The notes under the pieces: model-generated
Database searches by the model: none
Told to the model about the DNA's origin: nothing
What the model saw: the letters and a program-made list of their open reading frames with translations, nothing else
Shown here: piece by piece, positions 33,485 through 40,822 of the stretch
How the letters are laid out: each line of letters begins with the position of its first letter
Position numbering within the stretch: the stretch's first letter is position 1
Translations under genes and position numbers: made by a program
NCBI GenBank assembly: GCA_012719535.1
Contig: JAAYAC010000073.1
Span: forward strand, 1 to 40,822
DNA length: 40,822 nucleotides
From: Syntrophomonadaceae bacterium
GTDB lineage: Bacteria; Bacillota; Syntrophomonadia; Syntrophomonadales; Syntrophothermaceae
Direction of reading: 5' to 3'

Positions 33485-36202
33485 CTAAGCTTTTATTTTA
33501 GCATAATCCGACTGTACCACTAAACCCTTTCGCAATGTATACCTTAGCAGTTGGTAGAAGAATTTGCCGCCGGCAATTGAAAGTATTACTGCCCACTGCC
33601 ACCATTCCAGCGAAACTGTCCTGAATACAGCCTGAAGCGGCTCAGAGTAAATGGCCAGGCATTGCATGGTCATAGAGCAGGCGACAGCCACTACCAGAAA
33701 CCTGTTCTTGAAGAAACCAAGTTCAAAAGGGCTGTACTGCTCGGACCGGCATTCAAAAACATAAAACAACTGCGCCACTACCAGGTTGGTAAATGCCATG
33801 GTCCGCGCCAGCATAAGGCCCTCCTGGCCGTGGAATTTTGAGTATACCAGGCCAATGGTGAAAACCGCCAGGGTGGTAATTCCCATAAATACCCCGCGCC
33901 CGCCGATGATCCAACCCAAGCCGCGGGAAAAAACCCCTTCGTTCCTGGGCCGTGGCTTTCGAGCCATTACTCCCGGCTCCGGGGGTTCCAGGCCCAGGGC
34001 CATGGCCGGCAGACCATCGGTGACAAGGTTTACCCATAAGATCTGTATGGGAATAAGCGGCAGGGGCATCCCTAGCAGGGCAGCCAGGAACATGGTAAGC
34101 ACCTCGCCGGTATTGCACCCCAGCAGGTAGCGTATGAATTTTCTGATGTTGTCATAGATAGCACGACCTTCGTAAACAGCGGCTTCAATGGTGGAGAAGT
34201 CATCATCAGCCAGGATCATGGCCGACGCTTCCTTGGTTACTTCGGTTCCAGTAATCCCCATAGCAATGCCAATATCTGCCTCTTTAACCGCTGGTGCGTC
34301 GTTCACTCCGTCCCCCGTCATAGCCACTACATGTTTGGCCTTCTTTAGAGCTTTCACAATCCTGTGCTTGTGCTGGGGAGAAACGCGGGCAAACACCCGG
34401 ACCTGTTCCGCCCGGCGAGCAAGTTCCCGGTCGTTCATTTCATCAATAGCAGCACCGGTGACCACCGTATCTCCAGCGGTGATGCCGATCTCCCTGGCTA
34501 CTGCTAGAGCAGTCAACGGGTGGTCTCCGGTAATCATCACCGGGATGATGCCAGCTCGCAGACACCTGGCCACCGATGCTCGGGCTGCCGGGCGCGGGGG
34601 ATCAATCATCCCGCATATGCCAATCAGGGTCAGGTTGCTCTCCAACTGGCTATCGGTTAAGGAGGTTGCCTCGGCCGGACTGATATCCCGGTAAGCGAAG
34701 GCCAAAACCCGGTGAGCACCACGGGCCCATTCTTCCTGGGTGGCCAGGAAGTATTCTCGGTCGCCGGGCCGGATGGGCACCGTTTTCCCTGCGGAAATCA
34801 CCCGGTCGCAATGTCCCATGAGCACATCCAGCGCGCCCTTAACGTATACTCGCAGGCTGTCTCCACTGTTAACCACTACGCTCATCATTTTACGTTCCGA
34901 ATCAAACGGAATCTCGCGCCGCACCGGAAGGGACCGGTTCATCCCGGCCTTCAAGGCCATCACCATAAGAGCCCCTTCAGTAGGGTCCCCATGAACCACA
35001 TAGCGTCCCTTTTCTTCCATAATCTCGGCATGGTTGCAGTGGTAAGCACATTCCATTAAGAGAGCCAGGTCCGGTTTGTTTAAGACGTTCACCTTGCCCC
35101 CGGTTCCGAAGAACCCTCCCAGAGGCCGGTAGCCTTCCCCTTCGACCCGGAGAACCTCACTCAAGGTGGCGACTTTTCTTACCGTCATCTCGTTTTGAGT
35201 TAGAGTACCCGTCTTATCCGAACATATTATAGTCGTACACCCCAGGGTCTCCACCGCAGGGAGCTTGCGCACGATGGCATTCCTACGAGCCATCCTTTGC
35301 ACGCCCAGAGCAAGCACTACGGTAACGATGGCAGGCAACCCTTCGGGAATTGCCGCCACCGCCAGGCTAACCCCGGCCATGAACATGGTCAGGGGAGCTT
35401 CCCCGCGCAGGATCCCCAGGAACGTTACCACCAGGCAAACCATAATACATATGGTGATCAGTACCTTACCAAGCTGGTGCAGCCGGACCTGCAAAGGAGT
35501 ACGATCTGGGCCGGTCGTCTGGATCATGGCGGCGATTTCGCCCATTACCGTGTTAATACCGGTGTTAATCACTACCGATTTGGCCCTTCCTCTGGTGACT
35601 ACCGTACCCATAAATGCCCGGTTGGTCATCTCCGCCAGGGGAGTTTGCGGCGGGAGGGATACTGCCGCCGACTTGGTTACCGGAACAGATTCTCCGGTCA
35701 ACGCCGCCTCTTCTACCTCCAGGCTGAAGCTATCCACCAACCTTACGTCGGCTGGAACCCTATCCCCGGCCTCCAGCAGGACAACATCCCCGGGGACCAA
35801 TTCTTCCGCCGGGATACGAGTTTTATGGCCGTCCCGCACAACGGTGGCGAAGGGCGAGGTCATCTTTTTTATAGCTTCCAGGGATTTTTCCGCCCGGTAT
35901 TCCTGGATAAAGCCAAGGACAGCATTAAGTATGACTATGGCCAGGATGGTGACCGCGTCGACTACCTCGCCGAGCAGCCCGGACACCACGGTGGCACCCA
36001 AAAGCACCAGAACCATGGTATCGGTAAACTGTCCCGCCAGTATCATCAGGGGGGCGGTTTTCTGCCCATCCTCCAGCTTATTGTACCCCCAGGACAGTCT
36101 TCGCGCTGCTTCGCGACTGGTAAGGCCCGTGTCCAGGTTGGTTTTTAGGTGGTCGGCTATTTTGTCAACCGGTTCATGATGCCAGGCAATTGGTTGGCCC
36201 AT
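33485..36202 (-). CDS. P-type Ca2+-ATPase (SERCA-like, P2A)
   Basis: This 905-aa membrane pump exports cations with ATP. It has the N-terminal cation-ATPase domain, paired membrane helices near 55-105 and 248-295, TGES (169-172), the P2A ion motif PEGLP (286-290), the phosphorylated D329 in CSDKTGTLT, and MTGDGVNDAPAVKEADIGIAMG. Six further helices lie in the last 200 aa. PEGLP rather than a CPC motif points to calcium (or Mn2+), not a heavy metal. The start is ATG with GGGGG about 8 nt upstream. Confidence 0.95.
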   Translation of the reverse strand: MGQPIAWHHEPVDKIADHLKTNLDTGLTSREAARRLSWGYNKLEDGQKTAPLMILAGQFTDTMVLVLLGATVVSGLLGEVVDAVTILAIVILNAVLGFIQEYRAEKSLEAIKKMTSPFATVVRDGHKTRIPAEELVPGDVVLLEAGDRVPADVRLVDSFSLEVEEAALTGESVPVTKSAAVSLPPQTPLAEMTNRAFMGTVVTRGRAKSVVINTGINTVMGEIAAMIQTTGPDRTPLQVRLHQLGKVLITICIMVCLVVTFLGILRGEAPLTMFMAGVSLAVAAIPEGLPAIVTVVLALGVQRMARRNAIVRKLPAVETLGCTTIICSDKTGTLTQNEMTVRKVATLSEVLRVEGEGYRPLGGFFGTGGKVNVLNKPDLALLMECAYHCNHAEIMEEKGRYVVHGDPTEGALMVMALKAGMNRSLPVRREIPFDSERKMMSVVVNSGDSLRVYVKGALDVLMGHCDRVISAGKTVPIRPGDREYFLATQEEWARGAHRVLAFAYRDISPAEATSLTDSQLESNLTLIGICGMIDPPRPAARASVARCLRAGIIPVMITGDHPLTALAVAREIGITAGDTVVTGAAIDEMNDRELARRAEQVRVFARVSPQHKHRIVKALKKAKHVVAMTGDGVNDAPAVKEADIGIAMGITGTEVTKEASAMILADDDFSTIEAAVYEGRAIYDNIRKFIRYLLGCNTGEVLTMFLAALLGMPLPLIPIQILWVNLVTDGLPAMALGLEPPEPGVMARKPRPRNEGVFSRGLGWIIGGRGVFMGITTLAVFTIGLVYSKFHGQEGLMLARTMAFTNLVVAQLFYVFECRSEQYSPFELGFFKNRFLVVAVACSMTMQCLAIYSEPLQAVFRTVSLEWWQWAVILSIAGGKFFYQLLRYTLRKGLVVQSDYAKIKA

Positions 36203-36394
36203 ATCGTATCCCCCTTACCTCTTCTGACAAAATCTTATTCGTCTGGGGGTAAGAAAAGAATTGCCAAAAACATCATGGTACCTAGCCTCTAGCCAGCACG
36301 ATTATGCAATTGTCCTTTTCGTAACCGCCGCTCATAAACTGGGGAAATTGTTATGCCGGGGGGAACGGGCAAGGCAGCTTACCGAAGGCGTGCT

Positions 36395-37030
36395 TTACCA
36401 GGGAATAGCGGGAATAACCCGCCGGTAAGTCTCGATGTCCGGGTAGTTGTCCAGGCACAACAAACCGTATTTATAATGGTGAAACACTTGATTACCCAAT
36501 ACGCCACCCCAATCCGCGGTCAAGAGACCCAGGGTGTTCAAAAGGGCTACCGAGGCTAGATTCCCTACGGTCACAATCCAATCGGGCTCCAAGATAGCTA
36601 TTTCCTCAACAATATAATGTAGACAGTTGAGGACCGCTTCCATCCCCGGCTCGGTGGGCTCGATACTGCAGGGCTGACCGGAAAGGACACACTGGTTATC
36701 GCCGGTTATGTACTTGCCTTCCAGGAGCCGACTTTTTTCCCGGCGCGCCAGGCAGAGCTTGGTAGCACAGCGAACCAGAAAACTATAGTACACCTCGCCC
36801 CCAGGTTTCAGCTTTTCACGAAGCAGTTGGGCCAGCGTCTTCAGGTAAGCCCTGTCTCTGCCCAGCTGGTTTTCCCAGGGGAATACCACTATTATATCAG
36901 CCTGCAGGCTACCTCTTCCCAGGGAAGGTTTACAACAACAACGGTAAAGCTCACTGCAGCGGGTGCAACCGCTAATGCGGCTTTCCATCTGGTTCAGGCT
37001 GCGGATTTTACGGGTTAGAACATTTGACAC
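36395..37030 (-). CDS. divergent uracil-DNA-glycosylase-fold Fe-S protein
   Basis: This 211-aa protein has the four-cysteine pattern of family 4/5 uracil-DNA glycosylases: C22-x2-C25 in GCTRCSELYR, C88 in LVRCATKLC, and C136 in NCLHYIVEEIAILEPDWIVTVGNLAS. That last part is the usual C-x-YL...P..iv.lG..A element, so an Fe-S cluster and the fold are likely. The catalytic motif near the N-terminus (normally GExPGxxED) is replaced by FPWENQLGRD at 50-59, and no clear HPS motif is visible at the end. Activity as a glycosylase is therefore doubtful. The start is GTG with GGGGTG about 7 nt upstream. Confidence 0.65.
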   Translation of the reverse strand: MSNVLTRKIRSLNQMESRISGCTRCSELYRCCCKPSLGRGSLQADIIVVFPWENQLGRDRAYLKTLAQLLREKLKPGGEVYYSFLVRCATKLCLARREKSRLLEGKYITGDNQCVLSGQPCSIEPTEPGMEAVLNCLHYIVEEIAILEPDWIVTVGNLASVALLNTLGLLTADWGGVLGNQVFHHYKYGLLCLDNYPDIETYRRVIPAIPW

Positions 37031-37111
37031 CCTTTGTCACCCCGTTTTTCAACCATAACCATAATAACTTTCATTTTGACATGCTTTACAAAATCCCTGC
37101 TTGGGCTAAAC

Positions 37112-37138
37112 AAAAAACCGCCCCTCAACCAGGCGGTA
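37112..37138 (-). terminator. Rho-independent terminator after the small unknown gene
   Basis: ACCGCC (37117-37122) pairs with GGCGGT (37132-37137). On the minus strand it is followed by a T6 tract. It lies 24 bp after the stop at 37162. Confidence 0.65.
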
Positions 37139-37161
37139 GCCAACCCTGCCGCTTCCCTTAT

Positions 37162-37563
37162 TTAGTCACTGCGTTTGCGCAGGTAGTAGCGGGTGTGTTC
37201 GTTAATACCCCAGGTAGCGTCGGTCAACTTACTAGCGATGTACGACCTGATGTTATCGTCCAATTCGGGATTGGTGTGGTCCAACACCATGTAGAGCACG
37301 CGCAATACCGCGGCCATGTTCAGGAATATCCTTTCCACCGGAGCCTTTTTCAGCACTTTGTCCTTCAGCCCATAATGGAAAAGCAATCGCTTGACCACCC
37401 AGAGTATCTCTGCATTGCTCCAAATGCGCTTCTCCAGGATTTCTTCCAGCAAAGCTTCGGGCCCAATGGAGTTCTCCCGGTTACATATTTCTTTCCAGGC
37501 AGGAGTATCGAACAGCGACAGCTTTAAATCCTCCAACCCCGTAAAGATAGTCTGCTCGTCCAT
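37162..37563 (-). CDS. hypothetical protein, 133 aa
   Basis: I do not recognise the family. It begins MDEQTIFTGLEDLKLSLFD with the ATG at 37563 and GGGGG about 9 nt upstream. A longer frame to 37707 runs through the preceding terminator and is not credible. It appears all-helical and charged, with no signal peptide or membrane helix, and carries a single cysteine. It has its own terminator and sits between the CaiB-type gene and the UDG-like gene, on the same strand. Confidence 0.6.
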   Translation of the reverse strand: MDEQTIFTGLEDLKLSLFDTPAWKEICNRENSIGPEALLEEILEKRIWSNAEILWVVKRLLFHYGLKDKVLKKAPVERIFLNMAAVLRVLYMVLDHTNPELDDNIRSYIASKLTDATWGINEHTRYYLRKRSD

Positions 37564-37647
37564 AATGAATGTCCCCCTTTGCCGTACTCCTGTGAGAAAG
37601 TTTAACAGTCTTGAGGACTGATAACAACCCCCACCGGCGGTAGCCGC

Positions 37648-37680
37648 AGTAAAATAAAGCGCCGGGAACAGCTTCCCGGC
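37648..37680 (-). terminator. Rho-independent terminator after the CaiB/BaiF gene
   Basis: GCCGGGAA (37661-37668) pairs perfectly with TTCCCGGC (37673-37680) over a 4-nt loop. On the minus strand it is followed by GCTTTATTTTAC. It lies 89 bp after the stop at 37769. Confidence 0.65.
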
Positions 37681-37768
37681 ATAGCGCTGAATCGTTCCTC
37701 TTTTCAAGCGTCGTGAGTGCGCGGCGGGACCCCGGCAAGGGCTTGAGAACCCGGCGCTCCTAACTTTT

Positions 37769-38950
37769 CTATATCACCCCGTCGCGGCGCAATCTTTCCA
37801 TGTCCGCAGCACTAAACCCCATTGCCGTAAGGATTTCTTCGTTGTGTTCTCCCAGCTTGGGGAAAGTAAGCACGGCTTTCCCGGGAGTCTCCGACAATTT
37901 GACGGGCACCCCGGTAAGAGCAACATCTTTCCCCGAGTTCCTGACATTGCGCAGTTTTAGTATCATCTCCCTGGCCACCACCTGGGGTTGTTCACACATC
38001 TCTTCCAGGGTTAAGACAGGTGTAAAGCAGATGTCGCTGGAAGCGAAGAACTCTACCCACTCGTCCCTGGTTTTTCCCCGCATGATCTCCTTCACGTCGG
38101 CTATGACCTCCGGCTGTTGGGCAGTGTCCCACTGCATTTTGATATACTCGGGTCGGCCGATTCTCTCACAGAATTCCGCCCAGAACTTGTCTTCTACCGC
38201 CCCCAGGCTGACATACTGGTTGTCTTTCGTCTGGTAAACATTGTAGCAAGCATAGCCCCCGGTCAAGACATCATTACCTCTCTCCGGGAGCCGTCCCCAG
38301 CCCGACCACTCTCCCAGGGTATAGGCCAGAAGGCTAATGGAACCGTCCAGCATAGCCACGTCACATAATTGCCCCTTACCGTTCTTTTCCCGGCTGGCCA
38401 AAGCGAGGAGGATGGCGATGACCGCGTAAAGGGTCCCCCCGGCGATGTCAGCAATCTGCACTCCGGACATGGCGGGCGGCCCCTGGTAAGTTCCGGTCAA
38501 ACCAGTTACCCCGGCCAAGCTGAGGTAATTCAGGTCGTGTCCGGCGACGTCACGGAGAGGGCCGGTTAAACCGTAACCGGTTATGGCACAGTAGATAAGC
38601 CTCTCATTTATCTCTCGTAGCTGGTCGTAACCAAGTCCCATCTGGGCCATAACTCCGGGCCGAAACTGGTCGACCACCACATCGGCACTGGCGACCAGCT
38701 TCTTAAAGATCGCTTTGCCTTCTTTCTTCCTCAGGTCCAAGGAAATACTTTTCTTGTTACGGTTGACTGTGTAAAACCGGGCGCTCTCACCTTCAATACA
38801 AGGAGTTAAGGATCTGCCCAGATCTCCGCCCTTCGGATCCTCAACCTTGATAACCTCGGCCCCGAAATCGGCCAGTATCTGAGTACAAAACGGCCCCGGC
38901 AGATACCGGGATAGGTCCAGAATTCTAACACCCTCCAATGGCAGGCTCAT
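37769..38950 (-). CDS. CaiB/BaiF family protein, likely alpha-methylacyl-CoA racemase
   Basis: This 393-aa type III CoA-transferase fold protein begins LEGVRILDLSRYLPGPFCTQILADFGAEVIKVED. The three catalytic residues described for alpha-methylacyl-CoA racemase appear in place: H138 in AGHDLNYLSLAGV, D168 in IADIAGG, and E253 in SLGAVEDKF. Transferases of the family share the aspartate but not the full set. So a 2-methylacyl-CoA racemase is the best call, with CoA-transferase as the alternative. The start is ATG with GGAGGGG about 8 nt upstream. It could serve branched-chain acyl-CoA breakdown with the dehydrogenase at 5 kb, but the two loci are 32 kb apart. Confidence 0.85.
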   Translation of the reverse strand: MSLPLEGVRILDLSRYLPGPFCTQILADFGAEVIKVEDPKGGDLGRSLTPCIEGESARFYTVNRNKKSISLDLRKKEGKAIFKKLVASADVVVDQFRPGVMAQMGLGYDQLREINERLIYCAITGYGLTGPLRDVAGHDLNYLSLAGVTGLTGTYQGPPAMSGVQIADIAGGTLYAVIAILLALASREKNGKGQLCDVAMLDGSISLLAYTLGEWSGWGRLPERGNDVLTGGYACYNVYQTKDNQYVSLGAVEDKFWAEFCERIGRPEYIKMQWDTAQQPEVIADVKEIMRGKTRDEWVEFFASSDICFTPVLTLEEMCEQPQVVAREMILKLRNVRNSGKDVALTGVPVKLSETPGKAVLTFPKLGEHNEEILTAMGFSAADMERLRRDGVI

Positions 38951-39078
38951 TTACAAAACCCCTCCCCCATGAATCTCTCTGCCCCAATCTACACCGGATG
39001 CTTATATTTTATATCCCTTGTTCCGCATGTCGGATTACGATATCGTCTATTTTTGCAAAAGCTTACTTCTTGTCCGTG

Positions 39079-40776
39079 TTAAGCCGGAATCGACATAGGC
39101 AGAGGTTTAAGATAGACATCCAACGGGTCAAACCCGGCCCAACGAACCAGTTCCAAAGCCTGCTGATCTATGTCTTTAGGAAAACATCGTCGGTTACCAT
39201 CGACAATCAAGACCTTTATCAAGTTCAAGACTTCGAATATGGTCATTAATGAAGGACGGTCGTTTTTGTAGCCCTTGGGCCAAATCAAGAACCGGTTTTG
39301 CTCCTTTAGACTTTTTCTTACCCGGTACTCCAGGTAGGAAGCTATCAAAAGGGCAAGGATAAAGACGTAACCCATGGCATGTATCCGCTTCTTGTTCTGC
39401 AAAAAGACCGGGCCCAGGTACACCGGGCTCTTAATGAACCTGAACTTTTGTTCGATAGCCCACTGGCGTTTATACTCGGCAAGGATGTCCCGGGCTTGCC
39501 ACTGCCTGTGGTTTTTGAGCTTGGCAATTAAGACAAAGGTTGCTTCCATATAGAGCTTTTGCTTCAGGTATTCCGGGTTGATATCTTTTATCTCGCATCT
39601 GGCATGGTAGCTAACAGTAACCTCTGGTTCCTGGTTGTTTTTGGGGCGGCCTTTTTTCTTGTAGGAAGCAACGGTTTTGACCTCGATGCTTCCCTGGGCG
39701 TCAAACCCTTGTTTGTTTGCTTCGTTCAAGAAAGATTGCATTGCCTTTACGGCATCAGGTTCACAGGCAAAACTTTCGCGCTGGAGTTTCGCAGCCTGTT
39801 TGTTCAGCTGTTCCTTGGTTTTGGCCATTCTTTTTAGTACCGTTTTCTCTTTCTGGGCCTCAAGCTGCGAGGAATGCACAACCACAAAATCGTAGGTTTT
39901 GCCGTTTAGCTCATGCCTTGTGTGAAACGTTTTGTAACTGGAGGCATCGGCTGCGTTAGTTTCGCTCAAAACACCGATGTCCTCCCACTGGTTTTGTTCC
40001 CAGGCCATGAGCTTGAGCTCCTGGGCCAGGGAAAAAGTCTCGGGCAGCCGGGAGATGAACTGGATGTTTCTCTTTGACAGTTTATCAAGGGCATCGCTTG
40101 ATACAAGAGCACAGTCGGAAACAAACACTACTTCCCGAAACCCTTTGCGGTCGAAGAATTCTTTCATCGTTAACACGGCTTCGGGATTCCACTTGTTGTC
40201 CGATTTGTTGCCGCAAAGCATCTGTCCCATTACTACCTGGCCTTGCTGTTGGATGCCTATTCCTAATTTAAACTGTTTTAGGTCTGGCCTTTTGTCTTTG
40301 CTGTGACCGTAGGTTATGTCGAAGTCTCGATGGGCTTCGCCTTCGAAAACCCCCTGTACCGATTTGGAGGTGGTGTCAAGATGAACTGTTCTTATGTCCA
40401 GGTTATGAGCGACTGCCATGTTAAAGGCTACCTCGCTAACCAACAGTTCCATGTCGATATCAGCAAGCTTGTCCAAGGCGCGCCCGTAAGCATCGTCGTT
40501 CAACTGTTCTAAAGAGAGATCTGTCTCAGGGTAAAGGGCCTTGATATCTTGTTCGGCCCAGAACTGGTGCACCTTCCACAAAGCGCGCCGACCACACACA
40601 ACACAAACAGTTAAGCTTTCTATGAGAGTACCTGGAGATATCCTGGAATTACAGTCGTTCCATGCCACCATGTGGTCTATGATGGTTCTAATCCCTGCTA
40701 TCCTGCAAAGCATAGTAACTAAAGGAACGCTTGCAGGATGTACTATTTTGATGTCCAGGTAATGAGGGTTTCTCAC
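39079..40776 (-). mobile_element. IS1634-type (IS4 superfamily) DDE transposase
   Basis: This intact 565-aa transposase shows the DDE set at D134 (VHLDTTSKSVQG), D221 (VFVSDCALVSS) and E442 (YKRQWAIEQKFRF, the YREK-like signature). A long charged insertion with coiled-coil character lies at about 300-400. The start is GTG with AAGGAGG about 9 nt upstream, and an 8-bp inverted repeat brackets that ribosome site. It follows the CaiB-type gene by 128 bp. The terminal inverted repeats could not be identified; the right one may lie beyond the window. Confidence 0.9.
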
Positions 40777-40777
40777 G

Positions 40778-40816
40778 CGAACTTAACCTCCTTTTGTACA
40801 TCAAAGGCTAAGTTCG
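40778..40816 (-). promoter_or_regulatory. hairpin around the transposase ribosome-binding site
   Basis: CGAACTTA (40778-40785) and TAAGTTCG (40809-40816) are perfect complements. In the transposase mRNA the GGAGG lies in the loop next to the 3' arm, and the GTG start follows the stem directly. Such structures limit transposase translation in several IS families; here that is inference. Confidence 0.4.
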
Positions 40817-40822
40817 ACGCAA

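Noticed and set aside
35265-36179. Long plus-strand open frames (304 and 283 aa) opposite the Ca2+-ATPase
   Set aside because: They are antisense to a clear P-type ATPase, overlap each other, have no family features, and are expected from the codon bias of the real gene.
38951-39078. Left terminal inverted repeat of the IS
   Set aside because: No stretch here matches the complement of the last 46 bases; the true right end may lie beyond the window, so no repeat is claimed.
1-40822. CRISPR array, tRNA or rRNA genes
   Set aside because: No regularly spaced repeats, and no tRNA or rRNA signatures were found by reading either strand.

Overview
The window looks like the chromosome of an anaerobic, low-to-mid GC Gram-positive bacterium of the Clostridia, most like the Peptococcaceae/Desulfotomaculum or Syntrophomonas groups. 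This is inferred from three things. The housekeeping run yicC/yloC-remA-gmk-rpoZ-coaBC-metK-priA-def-fmt-DUF116-yugP-rsmB-rlmN-stp-prkC-rsgA-rpe is a Firmicutes order. RemA, PASTA-kinase and DapL genes are present. Strong GGAGG ribosome sites often precede TTG or GTG starts. No species can be named from the sequence alone.

Region 1 (1-9.6 kb) is a catabolic acyl-CoA island. A class I CoA-transferase gene (211-1557, minus) lies downstream of a sigma-54 enhancer-binding regulator with CBS, PAS, AAA+ and TyrR-type HTH parts (2056-4278, minus). A divergent marR gene (4417-4836) precedes an acyl-CoA dehydrogenase and a complete fixABCX set (4983-9606, plus). Together these would activate an acid, oxidise the acyl-CoA and move electrons through FixAB to the FixC/FixX oxidoreductase. 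The most striking signal is between the first two genes: three copies of an 18-bp dyad TGATGC-N6-GCATCA, then a good -24/-12 promoter match 130-250 bp downstream, facing the CoA-transferase gene. This looks like a complete local sigma-54 circuit.

Region 2 (9.97-14.2 kb) is a riboflavin operon on the minus strand: sigma-A promoter, FMN riboswitch, terminator, ribD, ribE, ribBA, ribH, and a two-way terminator. A hairpin-rich block of about 170 bp sits between the riboswitch terminator and ribD and may be a mobile-element remnant.

Region 3 (14.3-33.5 kb) is the housekeeping run on the minus strand, covering lysine/meso-DAP synthesis (dapF, dapL), nucleotide and cofactor synthesis, replication restart, protein N-terminal processing, rRNA/tRNA modification, the Ser/Thr kinase-phosphatase pair, and ribosome assembly. 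metK is broken by a single-base frameshift at a G5 tract. The 258 bp upstream of metK hold unexplained RNA-like structure and no recognisable S-box.

Region 4 (33.5-40.8 kb) holds a SERCA-type Ca2+-ATPase, a divergent uracil-DNA-glycosylase-fold Fe-S protein, a small unknown protein, a CaiB/BaiF family protein with the residues of an alpha-methylacyl-CoA racemase, and an IS1634-type transposase that reaches nearly to the window end.
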